Shown here: positions 6,577-8,409 of the stretch, in pieces
Layout of the letters: every line of letters begins with the position of its first letter
Position numbering within the stretch: the stretch's first letter is position 1
From: Bacillota bacterium
Lineage (GTDB): Bacteria; Bacillota; Bacilli; Alicyclobacillales; SLC66
NCBI GenBank assembly: GCA_021821185.1
Contig: JAKACU010000078.1
Location: 1-8,409, forward strand
Direction of reading: 5' to 3'
Length of the DNA: 8,409 bases
Made by a program: the position numbers and the translations under genes
The notes under the pieces: generated by a model
Databases searched by the model: none
What the model saw: only the letters and a program-made list of their open reading frames with translations
Told to the model about the DNA's origin: nothing

Positions 6577-7761
6577 ATGTTCATGAGTTCTGATAAAAGC
6601 GTAGACGTCATCATTGTCGGAGGAGGAGTCATTGGATTATCCATTGCCTATCACCTAAGCCTAAAAGGCATTTCATGTTTCGTGTTCGACCGCGGTGAAA
6701 TTGGACAAGAAGCCTCACTGGCCGCTGCAGGAATTCTTGGGGCCATGATGGAAACTGATGCACCAGGTCCACTTGTTGAATTGTGTTTAGCAAGCCAAAC
6801 ACGATTTCCCGTGTTGGCTGAAACGTTATTGGCTGAAACCGGAATCGATATTGAATATGTTACGTCGGGACTCGTTGGAGTCGCACGAACAGAGTTAGAA
6901 CAACAAGCATTGGTTAGAAAATGCGAGTGGGCACAAAATCTTGGACAATCCATCGAGTGGCATTCTACGAGTGAACTTCGCGCATTAGAACCGCTATTAT
7001 CTGAAGAATTATTGGGAGGTATCTATATTCCCAATGACCATCAGGTGAATAATGCGAAATTGACTCAGGCATTTCATCGTGGCGCGGTGCTTCACGGTGC
7101 ACAATTTTTCGAAAATAATCCAGTACTACGTCTAATCACAGTTGGCAACCGTGTGACTGGCGTAGTGGCTGCAGATGGAGAATATACAGCAGACAAGGTG
7201 ATTTTGGCTACAGGTTCTTGGAGTGAACAACTCGCATCCTCTTTAGGCCTATCGCTTCATGTGTATCCAGTAAAGGGACAATGTTTTTCTGCTCAGTTAC
7301 GCAAGAAAGTTCTACACAGGTCTGTATTTGCTGAAAAGTGTTATTTAATTCCAAAACGCGACGGAAGTATCTTGGTTGGAGCGACACAAGAAGAGGTCGG
7401 ATTTAACAAGGAAACGACGGTGCAAGGAATCCAGGCTCTATATAACATTGCTGTATCCATGGTACCTGATATGCGAGAAGCTATTTTTATCCGTACATGG
7501 GCTGGTTTTCGTCCTGGAAATCCAAATATCAAACCGATTCTTGGTCCAGTAAGAGAATGGCAGAATGTAATCTTAGCTACAGGACATTTTCGAAAGGGAA
7601 TTCTCTTATCAGCGATCACGGGAGAAATCGTAACCAGCATGGTCTCTGGCACAGAAAGCCCCATAGATTGGAGTCCATTCGCACTCGATAGTCATATCAA
7701 CATAGAAAAGGAACACCCTATTGTCACGAGCATCAATGATTGCACAACCAATGATTACTAG
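6577..7761 (+). CDS. thiO: Glycine oxidase ThiO
   Basis: Cytoplasmic FAD enzyme of the D-amino-acid-oxidase/DadA fold. ThiO oxidises glycine to the imine (dehydroglycine) used for the thiamin thiazole. The 394-residue product has an N-terminal dinucleotide-binding motif VGGGVIG (14-20), the flavin-contact stretch AAAGILGAM (49-57), PVKGQCFS (231-238), WAGFRPG (308-314) with Arg312 in the place of the glycine-carboxylate-binding arginine of Bacillus ThiO, and GHFRKGI (336-342) with the conserved Arg339. Lys254 stands where I recall a histidine in the Bacillus subtilis enzyme, so substrate preference could differ. ATG 6577 follows AGGAG by 6 bases. The gene stands alone, with its own promoter and terminator and no thiS, thiG or thiF beside it. 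A sarcosine or other amino-acid oxidase is the alternative, but overall similarity favours ThiO. Confidence 0.87.
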   Translation: MFMSSDKSVDVIIVGGGVIGLSIAYHLSLKGISCFVFDRGEIGQEASLAAAGILGAMMETDAPGPLVELCLASQTRFPVLAETLLAETGIDIEYVTSGLVGVARTELEQQALVRKCEWAQNLGQSIEWHSTSELRALEPLLSEELLGGIYIPNDHQVNNAKLTQAFHRGAVLHGAQFFENNPVLRLITVGNRVTGVVAADGEYTADKVILATGSWSEQLASSLGLSLHVYPVKGQCFSAQLRKKVLHRSVFAEKCYLIPKRDGSILVGATQEEVGFNKETTVQGIQALYNIAVSMVPDMREAIFIRTWAGFRPGNPNIKPILGPVREWQNVILATGHFRKGILLSAITGEIVTSMVSGTESPIDWSPFALDSHINIEKEHPIVTSINDCTTNDY

Positions 7762-7814
7762 TAGGTAGGCTGAATTTCGCCCTACAATCAGGTTATTGAT
7801 CATTCAAAAACTGT

Positions 7815-7860
7815 GCCTCCTTCTCTATCCTTTGGCAGAACCGAGAAGGAGGCGGATTTT
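7815..7860. terminator. Strong hairpin terminator, probably bidirectional
   Basis: GCCTCCTTCTC (7815-7825) and GAGAAGGAGGC (7843-7853) form a perfect 11-bp stem with a 17-base loop. On the plus strand GGATTTT follows, ending thiO transcripts; on the minus strand ACAGTTTTTG follows, ending the maturase transcript. The loop is longer than usual. The rest of the gap, 7861-7943, shows nothing recognisable. Confidence 0.85.
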
Positions 7861-7943
7861 CGATCAAGTTTTGTTAGAAATGAACTTCCAGAGTCACTGA
7901 TAATACACTTTGTTGTTCATCTAAGTGGTTCACGTCTTATCGC

Positions 7944-8327
7944 TTAATTCGTTACAGCTAAAAAAAGCGCACATTCCAGACGCTTACGAATGAGTTCACA
8001 TGAAAGATGATCTGGTTGCAGTATGTCATGATTGAGCACCCAGTGATTTGCATGACATCCTCCGCTACAAAAATATCGGGCAAAGCAAGATTGACAAGCT
8101 TCTTTGATATTGAGATTGGCTTGCTTAAAAACGGTAACGAGCTCAGCCTTCTTTTCGTCAACAAATACACTGCCCATACGAAACGTATCATTGCCCACGA
8201 ATTGATGGCAAGGATAAATATCTCCTTCTGGCGAAACTGCCAGATAATGCAACCCAGCGCCGCAACCGCTAGCGCGTTTACCTAGGGACTGCTTAACGGC
8301 ACTAAACGGCCAACCCGGTTTCCTCAC
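7944..8327 (-). CDS. C-terminal SPASM domain of a SCIFF-type radical SAM peptide maturase (partial or frameshifted)
   Basis: The 127 residues match the C-terminal part of SCIFF thioether maturases (CteB-like), radical SAM enzymes that link Cys thiols to neighbouring residues of a Cys-rich ribosomal peptide. The SPASM domain binds auxiliary iron-sulfur clusters. Visible are CGAGLHYLAV (22-31), SPEGDIYPCHQFVG (32-45), the cluster C78-x2-C81-x5-C87-x3-C91 in CQSCFARYFCSGGC, then C110 and the KRLECAL tail. The family is about 450 residues and carries its CxxxCxxC radical SAM core upstream; that core is absent here. The only possible start is GTG 8327, without a ribosome site, preceded in frame by TAA two codons earlier. 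Coding sequence upstream continues in another frame, so this is more likely the tail of a frameshifted gene than a separate protein. Domain identity is strong; gene status is unresolved. Confidence 0.8.
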   Translation of the reverse strand: MRKPGWPFSAVKQSLGKRASGCGAGLHYLAVSPEGDIYPCHQFVGNDTFRMGSVFVDEKKAELVTVFKQANLNIKEACQSCFARYFCSGGCHANHWVLNHDILQPDHLSCELIRKRLECALFLAVTN

Positions 8328-8409
8328 GGATGATTAGAAAGAGTGGACAGAATTTGTGACAAAAAAGAAGCCGTAACCTCCTCTCCAGGTTCATCACCAG
8401 CAGTTGGAT
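8324..8409 (-). pseudogene. End of the preceding reading frame, possibly the upstream part of the same maturase
   Basis: A 27-codon open frame enters from the right edge and ends at TGA 8326-8324, overlapping the GTG at 8327 by GTGA. Its peptide ends in TASFLSQILSTLSNHP. Adding one base (or removing two) near 8327 would join it to the SPASM frame as SNHP-x-RKPGWPF, a sensible linker before the CGAG motif. It could instead be the true end of a separate, translationally coupled gene. Too little lies in the window to identify it. Confidence 0.4.

Noticed and set aside
8007..8285. Plus-strand frame opposite the SPASM domain
   Set aside because: The minus strand carries a clear cysteine-rich SPASM pattern; the plus frame has no supporting features.

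Overview
The window looks like part of a Bacillota (Firmicutes) chromosome. The evidence is the strong Shine-Dalgarno sites, a BirA with an N-terminal helix-turn-helix, a Firmicutes-type BirA operator, a transcription-attenuating cobalamin riboswitch and a Bacillus-like ThiO. The genus cannot be fixed from sequence alone; a spore-former related to Alicyclobacillaceae or Clostridia is a guess. The theme is cofactor acquisition: biotin, cobalamin and possibly thiamin, plus the edge of a radical-SAM peptide maturase.

Region 1 (1-3516) is a biotin module. Two overlapping ECF-type ATPase genes on the minus strand (1-966, running off the window, and 957-1784) diverge from bioY (1905-2498) and birA (2557-3516) on the plus strand. 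The short divergent gap carries a perfect 10-bp inverted repeat with a 14-bp spacer (1827-1860) matching the Firmicutes BirA operator. One locus therefore holds the biotin-binding S component, both ATPases, the biotin ligase/repressor and its operator. An EcfT component is expected beyond the left edge.

Region 2 (3560-6425, minus strand) is a cobalamin-regulated operon: promoter, cobalamin riboswitch (6208-6370), intrinsic terminator (6155-6182), cobT (5057-6121) and an NCS1-family permease (3560-5056) whose first codon abuts the cobT stop. CobT activates the lower-ligand base of cobalamin. An NCS1 permease, from a family that imports purines, pyrimidines and related heterocycles, under the same B12 switch is a good candidate importer of a benzimidazole-type lower ligand. 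This is the most interesting hypothesis in the window.

Region 3 (6500-7860, plus strand) is a single-gene unit for glycine oxidase ThiO with its own promoter and a strong hairpin terminator that may work in both directions. No TPP riboswitch is visible.

Region 4 (7944-8409, minus strand) is the C-terminal SPASM domain of a SCIFF-type thioether maturase. Its preceding coding sequence lies in a different frame, so the gene is either split or frameshifted. The rest lies outside the window.

No tRNA, rRNA, CRISPR array or insertion sequence was seen. No gene-free stretch exceeds about 300 bases.
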